Source of the DNA: RGIG4097 sp964599875
GTDB lineage: Bacteria > Bacillota > Clostridia > Christensenellales > CAG-917
NCBI GenBank assembly: GCA_964599875.1
Contig: CAZRHE010000038.1
Span: 1 to 6,996, forward strand
Reading direction: 5' to 3'
DNA: 6,996 bases
Shown here: piece by piece, positions 1-4,868 of the stretch
How the letters are laid out: every line of letters begins with the position of its first letter
How positions within the stretch are numbered: the first letter of the stretch is position 1
Made by a program: the position numbers and the translations under genes
Notes under the pieces: generated by a model
Seen by the model: only the letters and a program-made list of their open reading frames with translations
Databases searched by the model: none
What the model was told of the DNA's origin: nothing

Positions 1-88
1 TGGTGCGGATGACGAGACTTGAACTCACAAGGGCGTACTGCCCACTAGAACCTGAATCTAGCGCGTCTGCCAATTCCGCCACATCCGC
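1..88 (-). tRNA. tRNA-Leu (anticodon CAG), complete with encoded CCA
   Basis: Read on the minus strand, this folds as a class II tRNA. The 7-bp acceptor stem pairs GCGGATG with CATCCGC, followed by discriminator A and a genomically encoded CCA at positions 3-1. The anticodon stem is CTAGA/TCTAG around the loop TTCAGGT, giving anticodon CAG, which reads CUG leucine codons. The long variable arm contains the hairpin GGGC-AGTAC-GCCC, as expected for leucine. The T arm has the loop TTCAAGT and a stem with two G-U pairs. The 88-nt length suits tRNA-Leu. By eye, CTG is an uncommon leucine codon in the neighbouring genes, which mostly use CTC, CTT and TTG, so this is probably a minor isoacceptor. 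The gene ends exactly at the window edge, so its terminator or any following tRNA is out of view. Confidence 0.97.
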
Positions 89-98
89 AAGTGACTAT

Positions 99-127
99 AT
101 TTTACTCAAAACGGCTTTATATGTCAA
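99..127 (-). promoter_or_regulatory. Sigma-A-type promoter for tRNA-Leu
   Basis: On the minus strand there is a perfect -35 TTGACA (127-122), a 17-bp spacer and a -10 TAAAAT (104-99). The predicted start is near position 92, leaving a 5' leader of only a few bases before the tRNA at 88. The match is close to consensus, as expected for a stable-RNA promoter. It is divergent from the promoter of the neighbouring plus-strand gene. Confidence 0.8.
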
Positions 128-177
128 ACGATTTAATTCGCTGGTTCGATTGTTTTGTTTCATTGATTTTGAAAGTG

Positions 178-206
178 TTGATTTCGGTGGGGGAATGGTG
201 TAGAAT
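178..206 (+). promoter_or_regulatory. Sigma-A-type promoter of the C-S lyase fusion gene
   Basis: The -35 is TTGATT (178-183), the spacer is 17 bp and the -10 is TAGAAT (201-206). Transcription should start near 213, giving a short leader of about 20 nt with the GGAG ribosome binding site at 225-228 and the ATG at 234. I see no operator-like palindrome around it. Confidence 0.65.
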
Positions 207-233
207 ATCGTTATCAAATTATTCGGAGTGAAT

Positions 234-2012
234 ATGAAATACGATTTCACGAGCGTTCCCGATCGCACGGGGACGGGGGCAACCAAATGGGATGATTCGC
301 ACGGCGCGTCTACGGAGTTCGTTCCGCTGTCCGTTGCGGATATGGAGTTTTACACCGCACCCAAAATCGCAAAGGCGTTATCTGAACTTTCCGCAAATTC
401 TATTCTCGGCTACACGAGTCCGACGGAGGAATATTACAATGCGGTCGTGAGTTGGATGAAGCGTAGGCATAATTGGGACGTCAAAAAAGAGTGGATATTC
501 GAAACTCCCGGCGTCATTTCGGCGTTATCCTTTCTCATCGAGGCGGTGACGAAACCTGCTGACGGTGTTATATTGCTCACTCCCGTTTATTATCCTTTCG
601 ACATGGTGACCATAGCGAAGTCCCGCCATATCGTGTACAGCAAACTCATAAACGACGGCGGACGCTACGTCATCGACTATGCAGACCTTGAAGAAAAGGC
701 GAAAGACCCCAAAAACACGGCGATACTTTTCTGTAATCCTCACAATCCCGTCGGCAGAGTTTGGACGAAAGATGAACTTGAAAAGGTCGGCAATATTTGC
801 ACGGATAACGGCGTTTTCATCATCTCGGACGAAATCCATAACGACCTCATTATGCCGGGCGTAAAGCACACCGTCTTTGCGACCGTATCCGAAAAAATCA
901 AAAACAATATCGCGGTTTGCACGGCTCCCAGCAAAACTTTCAATCTTGCGGGCGTGCAATGCTCGAATATTTTCGTGCCCAACGAGAAGTGGAGAGCAAG
1001 AGCGTTTGCGGTGTCTATGCTCAATATGAATATGCATCTCAACGTGTTTGCGTACACCGCATGCAGAGTGGCGTACGACGAGTGCGAAGACTGGCTGGAC
1101 GAACTCATTCCCGTCGTGGACGGCAATGCGAAATACGTCGAAAAATTCATGGCGGAGAACTTCCCCGAAGTCGTCGTGCATAAACTCGAAGGCACCTATT
1201 TGCAATGGTTAGATTGCCGAAAACTCGGTCTTACGCACGTCGAACTCAAAAAGACGCTCGAGGCGCATAAACTCTTCCTCGACTATGGCGAAATGTTCGG
1301 CGACGCAGGCAGGGGATACGAGCGAATTAACCTCGCTTGCGCACGCTCGACGATAGAAAAAGCGATGCAACACTTCAAACAAGCGATAGACGACGTGAGA
1401 GCGGATTGGGCTGAAAACGGCAAACCTTATCATAAGACGCTCGCGGCGGGCGATAAACTCGAAAACTTCACTTACAAAATCGGAAACGAAGAGGTTAGAT
1501 TGTCGGAAAATATCAAAAAAACCACTTTGATCGCATTCCTTCGTTATGCCTCTTGCGATATTACCAAAACCGTATTGTCTAAACTGTCGAAGGCATATGC
1601 CGGCATAAAACTTTTGGGAGCGGACGTGAAAGCGGTCGTGCAATCCACAGCGGAAGAAATCAAATCCGAAGGGTTAGATGCGCCGTTTGAGTTGATTGCC
1701 GACCCCGATGCGAAACTTTACGACAATTATAACGTGTTCGAGGCAAACAGCGCGTTTAATTTCGTTGCGGGGGACAAGACGTTTGAAGATATGACGGGGA
1801 ACGATATAAAGAATCTACTCGGAGAGCCTGCGTTCGAATCTCTTATCGGAAGCGTGGTCGGAATGGGAGATAGTCATCCCGAAAGAAGAAGTTTGCAACT
1901 TTGCGCTTTCGTCGTCGTAGATAAGGCAATGAACGTGAAGTACGCGCGCTACTCTCGCACCGTCGGCGACTTCCCCGATACGAAAGAACTCGTCGCGGCG
2001 TTAAAAAAATAA
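234..2012 (+). CDS. MalY/PatB-family PLP-dependent C-S lyase fused to a C-terminal peroxiredoxin-like domain
   Basis: Residues 1 to about 390 form a fold-type I aminotransferase-like domain of the MalY/PatB (cystathionine beta-lyase) group. It has the opening MKYDFTSVPDRTGT, the motif CNPHNPVGR (167-175), SDEIH with the PLP-pyridine Asp199, the Schiff-base Lys234 in SKTF, and substrate-carboxylate Arg candidates 364 and 371. Family members cleave C-S bonds of cystathionine or cysteine to pyruvate, ammonia and a thiol or sulfide in the cytoplasm. Some clostridial relatives act as aminotransferases. Residues about 402-592 are an added thioredoxin-fold domain resembling AhpC/TSA-like peroxiredoxins: GDKLENF at its start, FLRYASC with Cys441, then LIADPDAKLYDNYNV. 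MalY alone is about 390 residues, so the 592-residue length reflects a real fusion in one uninterrupted frame. ATG 234 was chosen over GTG 228 because GGAG (225-228) is correctly spaced for it and overlaps the GTG. The gene stands alone with its own promoter. I see no intrinsic terminator after it. The N-terminal family is secure; the substrate and the role of the C-terminal domain are inferred. Confidence 0.9.
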   Translation: MKYDFTSVPDRTGTGATKWDDSHGASTEFVPLSVADMEFYTAPKIAKALSELSANSILGYTSPTEEYYNAVVSWMKRRHNWDVKKEWIFETPGVISALSFLIEAVTKPADGVILLTPVYYPFDMVTIAKSRHIVYSKLINDGGRYVIDYADLEEKAKDPKNTAILFCNPHNPVGRVWTKDELEKVGNICTDNGVFIISDEIHNDLIMPGVKHTVFATVSEKIKNNIAVCTAPSKTFNLAGVQCSNIFVPNEKWRARAFAVSMLNMNMHLNVFAYTACRVAYDECEDWLDELIPVVDGNAKYVEKFMAENFPEVVVHKLEGTYLQWLDCRKLGLTHVELKKTLEAHKLFLDYGEMFGDAGRGYERINLACARSTIEKAMQHFKQAIDDVRADWAENGKPYHKTLAAGDKLENFTYKIGNEEVRLSENIKKTTLIAFLRYASCDITKTVLSKLSKAYAGIKLLGADVKAVVQSTAEEIKSEGLDAPFELIADPDAKLYDNYNVFEANSAFNFVAGDKTFEDMTGNDIKNLLGEPAFESLIGSVVGMGDSHPERRSLQLCAFVVVDKAMNVKYARYSRTVGDFPDTKELVAALKK

Positions 2013-2040
2013 GTAATTAATATAATATAGGCGAAAACGA

Positions 2041-2069
2041 TTGACATAAGTCGGGAAATTTGTTAAATT
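2041..2069 (+). promoter_or_regulatory. Sigma-A-type promoter of the rplU-prp-rpmA operon
   Basis: A perfect -35 TTGACA (2041-2046), a 17-bp spacer and the -10 TAAATT (2064-2069) place the start near 2076. This is just before the first paired segment of the putative leader RNA and about 125 nt upstream of rplU. Confidence 0.7.
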
Positions 2070-2075
2070 AATCGT

Positions 2076-2201
2076 CGAGCCGCGCGGAAATGGCATATCA
2101 ACAGAATCGTCTATCCTCATAGATTTTTAATTTTATGCACTATAGAGGAGCAACGGACGAGGACGGCCATCACGGCGAGACTGGTTAGAGGAGGTAAAAA
2201 C
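2076..2201 (+). promoter_or_regulatory. Structured 5' leader of rplU, probable L21 leader RNA
   Basis: The leader contains nested complementary segments. GCCG (2079-2082) can pair with CGGC (2173-2176), ATGGC (2090-2094) with GCCAT (2166-2170), and TCGTC (2107-2111) with GACGA (2156-2160). CCTCATAG (2115-2122) pairs with CTATAGAGG (2140-2148), leaving one bulged A. Together they form a long interrupted stem closing most of the leader. Firmicute rplU operons are known to carry an L21 leader motif thought to mediate autogenous control by the ribosomal protein. Position and shape fit that family, but I could not compare against its covariance model. A strong ribosome binding site, AGGAGGT (2189-2195), lies just downstream of the outer helix, 6 nt before the ATG. 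Confidence 0.6.
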
Positions 2202-2507
2202 ATGTACGCAATCGTTGAATGTGGCGGAAAGCAATACAAAGTCGAAAAAGACATGCTCGTCAAAGTCGAAAAAATCGACGCGGAAATCGGAGCAAAAGTC
2301 GACCTTAAAGTGCTTATGATCGCAGACGGCGAAGTTGTCAAAGCAGGCGCGGATTGTGCGAACGCATCCGTTCAAGCAGAAGTCGTCAGACAAGACAAGT
2401 TCCCCAAAATCTTGGTCGTCCACTACAAACCCAAAAAGCAAATCAGAAAGCGTCAAGGTCATCGTCAACCGTATACCGAGTTGAAAATAACCGCAATCAA
2501 AGGTTAA
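2202..2507 (+). CDS. rplU: 50S ribosomal protein L21
   Basis: This 101-residue protein is full length for bacterial L21. It opens with MYAIVECGGKQYKV, the standard L21 start that begins the beta-barrel, and ends in the basic rRNA-binding stretch around YKPKKQIRKRQGHRQ followed by PYTELKI. L21 binds 23S rRNA (domain I region) in the large subunit. The ATG at 2202 has an AGGAGGT ribosome binding site 6 nt upstream. It is the first gene of a three-gene operon with prp (4-nt gap) and rpmA, the usual Firmicute order. The structured leader upstream suggests autogenous regulation. Confidence 0.98.
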   Translation: MYAIVECGGKQYKVEKDMLVKVEKIDAEIGAKVDLKVLMIADGEVVKAGADCANASVQAEVVRQDKFPKILVVHYKPKKQIRKRQGHRQPYTELKITAIKG

Positions 2508-2511
2508 TCTC

Positions 2512-2841
2512 ATGACCCAAATCAAGTTCTTCAGAAAAAACGGTAAACTTGTCGGAGTCGAGGCGAACGGACACACCGGTTACGCCGAAGAGGGCGAAGA
2601 CATAGTTTGCGCGGCGGCATCGTCGATAATTCAGACCGCAGTCCTCGGACTTATGCAACTTTTAGGCATAGCGGTTGAGTTCGAAGCGGATGCAAACAAG
2701 GGATATCTCAAAGCGGTTTTGCCGAGCAAAATCACGGCAGAGCAGTCCCACGACGCCGATATCATTCTGAGAACCGCTTATTTAGGGGTGTCCGACCTCT
2801 ACGAAGAATATTCGGACTATATAAACTTGGAGGTAGAATAA
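2512..2841 (+). CDS. prp: Ribosomal-processing cysteine protease Prp (YsxB/DUF464 family)
   Basis: The 109-residue protein matches the Prp family in length and in its signature: GHTGYAEEGEDIVCAAAS, with His21 and Cys33 as the expected catalytic pair and Asp30 nearby. These sit one residue earlier than the His22/Cys34 pair described for Staphylococcus aureus Prp. Prp removes the N-terminal extension of L27 during ribosome assembly in Firmicutes and related bacteria. Its substrate is encoded immediately downstream, with only one base between the prp stop and the rpmA start, and that L27 carries the extension. The ATG is 4 nt after the rplU stop. Its ribosome binding site is weak (AAAGG inside the end of rplU), so translation probably depends on coupling to rplU and would be kept below that of the ribosomal proteins. 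Confidence 0.95.
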   Translation: MTQIKFFRKNGKLVGVEANGHTGYAEEGEDIVCAAASSIIQTAVLGLMQLLGIAVEFEADANKGYLKAVLPSKITAEQSHDADIILRTAYLGVSDLYEEYSDYINLEVE

Positions 2842-2842
2842 T

Positions 2843-3127
2843 ATGTTTATCAATATTCAATTATTCGCTCATAAAAAAGGTACCGGTTCTTCTCACAACG
2901 GTCGTGAGAGCGCCGCAAAAAGACTGGGTGCAAAACGTGCGGACGGTCAATTCGTTCTCGCAGGCAACATTCTCGTTCGTCAAAGAGGCACCAAGTTCCA
3001 TCCCGGTAACAACGTCGGCATCGGCAAAGACGACACTCTCTTTGCACTTATCGACGGCACCGTGAAATTTGAGCGCACTGGAAAAGGTGGTATGCATAGA
3101 CAAGTTTCCGTCTACGCAGAAGACTAA
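2843..3127 (+). CDS. rpmA: 50S ribosomal protein L27, precursor with Prp-cleaved N-terminal extension
   Basis: This 94-residue L27 begins with the extension MFINIQLF, followed by AHKKG, the conserved start of mature L27. Cleavage by Prp after Phe8 would leave an 86-residue mature protein whose flexible N-terminus reaches the peptidyl transferase centre. The family signature NGRESAAKRLG follows, then the beta-rich core (FHPGNNVGIGKDDTLFALIDG). The ribosome binding site GGAGGT (2829-2834) lies inside the 3' end of prp, 8 nt before the ATG. The gene closes the operon: a strong terminator follows 17 nt after the stop. The GTPase gene obg, which often follows rpmA in Firmicutes, is absent here. 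Confidence 0.98.
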   Translation: MFINIQLFAHKKGTGSSHNGRESAAKRLGAKRADGQFVLAGNILVRQRGTKFHPGNNVGIGKDDTLFALIDGTVKFERTGKGGMHRQVSVYAED

Positions 3128-3144
3128 TCGAAACAAAACACACT

Positions 3145-3185
3145 AACCGCAAACTCGTATATCGCGTGTTTGCGGTTTTTATTTT
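3145..3185 (+). terminator. Rho-independent terminator of the rplU-prp-rpmA operon
   Basis: A perfect 10-bp stem pairs AACCGCAAAC (3145-3154) with GTTTGCGGTT (3168-3177). The loop is 13 nt, and the stem runs into the T-rich tract TTTTTATTTT. This is a canonical intrinsic terminator and separates the ribosomal operon from ogg. Confidence 0.92.
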
Positions 3186-3191
3186 CTCGCA

Positions 3192-3219
3192 TTGACTTTT
3201 TGCGGGAGTGCGGTATAAT
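3192..3219 (+). promoter_or_regulatory. Sigma-A-type promoter of ogg
   Basis: The -35 is TTGACT (3192-3197), the spacer 16 bp and the -10 a perfect TATAAT (3214-3219). Only 6 nt separate the -10 from the ATG at 3226, so transcription is predicted to start at or within a base or two of the start codon. Confidence 0.75.
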
Positions 3220-3225
3220 TGGCGT

Positions 3226-4032
3226 ATGGAATTCTTCGTGCCGAAAAGCGATACTTTCGATATCAAACAAACCCTCGATTGCGGGCAGGTTTTTAGGTAC
3301 AAAGAGGAGGACGGAAAATTCACGTTGACGGCGGGAAATCACCATGCGATTTTCTCGGTTTCGGCGGACGGAACGACCGTTGATTGCGACGACGAGAATT
3401 TTTTTCGAAAATATCTTGATTTTGACACAAACTATGATATAATACAGTTGAAATCGCAAGATAAAGGGCTTGTTTCGTCGGCAATCGATTTCGGGAAGGG
3501 CATCAGAATCCTCAAACAAAATTTTGTGGAAACCGTCTTTTCCTTCATCGTTTCGCAGAACAATCATATCCCTCGCATAAAGGCCATCATCGAAAGAATT
3601 TGTGCGGGAATCGGAGAGGATATGGGCGGATACAACGCATTCCCGACCGTCGAGGCTCTCGCGTCGAAAAACGAAGACTGGTTTGCGTCGTTGGGCGCCG
3701 GGTACAGGGCGGAATATCTTGCCCTCACCGCAAGGCGTTTCGTAGACGAAGGTATCCCCGACTTTACGGATACGGACACCGAAACCGCGCGGAAAATCTT
3801 GACGTCGTATAAGGGCATAGGCAGAAAGGTTGCGGATTGCATACTTTTGTTCGGGCTTGCGCGACACGACGTTTTCCCCGTCGACACCTGGATTATGAAG
3901 GTCTTCGAGGAAGAGTATGCGGGCGTCCCCGCAGACAAATTATCCCGTCTTCTCGTGGAAAAATACGGCGAATATTCGGGCTACGTACAGCAGTGGCTAT
4001 TCTATTTTAAGCGAGAACAAAAAAAGTTATAG
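3226..4032 (+). CDS. ogg: 8-oxoguanine DNA glycosylase/AP lyase, OGG1 type
   Basis: The 268-residue protein is a HhH-GPD superfamily base-excision enzyme that removes 8-oxoguanine opposite cytosine and nicks the abasic site. The N-terminal domain contains DCGQVFRY, matching the OGG1 GQ-F-R segment that lines the 8-oxoG pocket. SQNNHIPRI (110-118) matches the strand-intercalating Asn region of OGG1. The helix-hairpin-helix reads YKGIGRKVADC, with catalytic Lys201 and Cys205. Asp220 in PVDTW lies 19 residues after the lysine, the same spacing as Lys249 to Asp268 in human OGG1. The C-terminus is short, as in other bacterial OGG1-type enzymes. ATG 3226 is preferred over an in-frame GTG at 3208, because the GTG lies between the -35 and -10 of the best promoter. 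The mRNA is then probably leaderless, with no Shine-Dalgarno. The gene is single, between a terminator and the next gene's promoter. Confidence 0.93.
   Translation: MEFFVPKSDTFDIKQTLDCGQVFRYKEEDGKFTLTAGNHHAIFSVSADGTTVDCDDENFFRKYLDFDTNYDIIQLKSQDKGLVSSAIDFGKGIRILKQNFVETVFSFIVSQNNHIPRIKAIIERICAGIGEDMGGYNAFPTVEALASKNEDWFASLGAGYRAEYLALTARRFVDEGIPDFTDTDTETARKILTSYKGIGRKVADCILLFGLARHDVFPVDTWIMKVFEEEYAGVPADKLSRLLVEKYGEYSGYVQQWLFYFKREQKKL
3416..3443 (+). promoter_or_regulatory. Possible internal promoter inside ogg
   Basis: TTGATT (3416-3421), a 16-bp spacer and a perfect TATAAT (3438-3443) resemble a sigma-A promoter within the ogg coding sequence on the sense strand. It lies in a locally AT-rich stretch, so chance occurrence is quite possible. 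Transcripts from it would cover the last two thirds of ogg and could read into the NYN-like gene. Confidence 0.3.
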
Positions 4033-4058
4033 ACAAAATCAAGTTTATAATATAAAAT
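4030..4058 (+). promoter_or_regulatory. Sigma-A-type promoter of the NYN-like gene
   Basis: TAGACA (4030-4035, one mismatch to the -35 consensus) overlaps the ogg stop codon. A 17-bp spacer leads to the -10 TAAAAT (4053-4058). The predicted start is near 4065, giving a leader of about 50 nt. That leader contains a small hairpin, TTGCGG (4080-4085) with CCGCAA (4093-4098), directly before the AAGGAG ribosome binding site. Several TATAAT-like words overlap here, so the exact -10 is uncertain. Confidence 0.55.
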
Positions 4059-4114
4059 ATAACTATAAAATACCATTTCTTGCGGAAACATACCGCAACT
4101 ACAAGGAGAAGATT

Positions 4115-4795
4115 ATGGCAACAATGAAAAAGTACGTAGTGCTTGCCGATATTGAAAGTGTCAGAGTTCCTTTCAGCGCATTCGCGGCCGCTCTTGAAGA
4201 ACTTTCCCGTTATGGCGAAATCGCAGGCTGCAAGTTCTACGGTTATTCTGCAAAGCGCACCAAGGATTACGGTGAATTCATTCAAGAAAACAGTTACGAC
4301 GCACTTTCCGCTCTTCCCAAGAAGAGAAAAGGCAAACTCGACCTTCGTCAAGTTATCGACGCAGCCAGACTCGCTCAATTCCCGAACATCGACGGTTTCT
4401 TCCTCATTTACGGAAACGGCGACATCACTCCTTTGATTGCGTACCTCAAAGCATACGGCAAAGACGTCATCGCAGGCGTCGTAGAACCCGATAAGAACAG
4501 CGTTCTTTGCAACAAGGTCATCACCCTCGATGCAAACGCAACCGTTTCCAGAGTTCTCGAACATGGTTATAAACAAGTTGCACCCGTCGCGGCGGCACCC
4601 AAGAAGGCTCCCGTCAGAAAAGCGGAACCTGCACCCGTTTATCAACCTGCACCTCAACCTGCTCCTCAACCGGCACCCGCACCTCAACCTGCTCCCGTTC
4701 AAGAAGCACCCAAGGCGGACACCTCTGCAGAAGATGCGCAATTCGCACTTCTTCTCGAACAATTCAACAAAATTATTGCAGGTAGCGACGACTAA
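4115..4795 (+). CDS. NYN-domain-like protein with Pro-Ala-Gln repeat tail
   Basis: The 226-residue protein has three parts. Residues 5 to about 150 resemble a NYN/LabA-type (PIN-like) nuclease domain: a first strand YVVLADIES with Asp12, then KLDLRQVIDAARLA (Asp76, Asp82), then DGFFLIYGNGDITPLIAYL followed by KDVIAGV. This matches the family pattern of an aspartate after strand 1, a K-x-D-x-x-x-x-x-D helix and an S-G-D-x-D-F-x-P-L loop. The loop is altered here to YGNGDITPL, so one usual acid is Asn101, and the first motif reads DIES rather than the usual D-x-x-N. Residues about 155-200 are a basic, then Pro-rich linker with PAPQ-type repeats (178-194). Residues 204-223 look like an amphipathic helix ending in acidic GSDD. 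No signal peptide or membrane segment is visible. The start at 4115 has AAGGAG 6 nt upstream; the open frame extends further 5' only because it overlaps ogg. NYN proteins are usually RNases, but activity is uncertain here. Confidence 0.7.
   Translation: MATMKKYVVLADIESVRVPFSAFAAALEELSRYGEIAGCKFYGYSAKRTKDYGEFIQENSYDALSALPKKRKGKLDLRQVIDAARLAQFPNIDGFFLIYGNGDITPLIAYLKAYGKDVIAGVVEPDKNSVLCNKVITLDANATVSRVLEHGYKQVAPVAAAPKKAPVRKAEPAPVYQPAPQPAPQPAPAPQPAPVQEAPKADTSAEDAQFALLLEQFNKIIAGSDD
4646..4696 (+). repeat. Coding tandem repeat (PAPQ units) in the NYN-like gene
   Basis: Short degenerate repeats of the type CCT-GCA-CCT-CAA encode alternating Pro-Ala-Pro-Gln units at residues 178-194. Synonymous variation (CCT/CCC/CCG, GCA/GCT) shows selection for the peptide rather than recent slippage. 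It is likely an extended, disordered linker between the nuclease-like domain and the C-terminal helix. Confidence 0.75.
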
Positions 4796-4800
4796 AATCG

Positions 4801-4850
4801 CTTGATGTTCTATAGCAATTTGAAGTGCATCAAGGCAACTTGATGCACTT
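4801..4850 (+). promoter_or_regulatory. Stable 12-bp hairpin with alternative pairing, upstream of the oxidoreductase operon
   Basis: AAGTGCATCAAG (4823-4834) and CTTGATGCACTT (4839-4850) form a perfect 12-bp stem capped by the GNRA tetraloop GCAA. No T-run follows on either strand, so it is not a canonical intrinsic terminator. An extra copy of CTTGATG at 4801-4807 could pair instead with CATCAAG (4828-4834), the inner part of the same stem arm. This gives two mutually exclusive structures. The hairpin ends 8 nt before the AGGAG ribosome binding site (4859-4863) of the ferredoxin gene. It may be an RNA-processing, stability or translational control element. Confidence 0.5.
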
Positions 4851-4868
4851 GTCATATTAGGAGTATAT

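Noticed and set aside
228..233. GTG start for the C-S lyase fusion, two codons before ATG 234.
   Set aside because: The GGAG ribosome binding site overlaps the GTG itself, whereas spacing to ATG 234 is normal and MKYDF fits the usual family start.
525..1205. Minus-strand open frame opposite the C-S lyase domain.
   Set aside because: The plus-strand frame carries all PLP-enzyme motifs here; the antisense product has no recognisable domain.
2080..2087. Palindrome CCGCGCGG near the rplU transcription start as an operator.
   Set aside because: It is only 8 bp and falls within the leader RNA, where GCCG pairs with a downstream segment. There is no further evidence of a repressor site.
3422..3443. 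Perfect TTGACA and perfect TATAAT close together inside ogg.
   Set aside because: The spacer between these two hexamers is only 10 bp, too short for a sigma-A promoter. The neighbouring TTGATT at 3416 gives the more plausible spacing.
3917..4114. Upstream extension of the NYN-like frame into ogg.
   Set aside because: It overlaps the conserved end of ogg in another frame and has no ribosome binding site. ATG 4115 has AAGGAG at good spacing and begins the domain.
4640..4700. Repeats in the NYN-like gene considered as a CRISPR or other DNA repeat array.
   Set aside because: Units are about 12 bp, in frame and vary synonymously, with no spacers. This is a low-complexity protein linker.
4823..4850. 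Hairpin after the NYN-like gene as a rho-independent terminator.
   Set aside because: The stem is strong, but no run of T follows on either strand.
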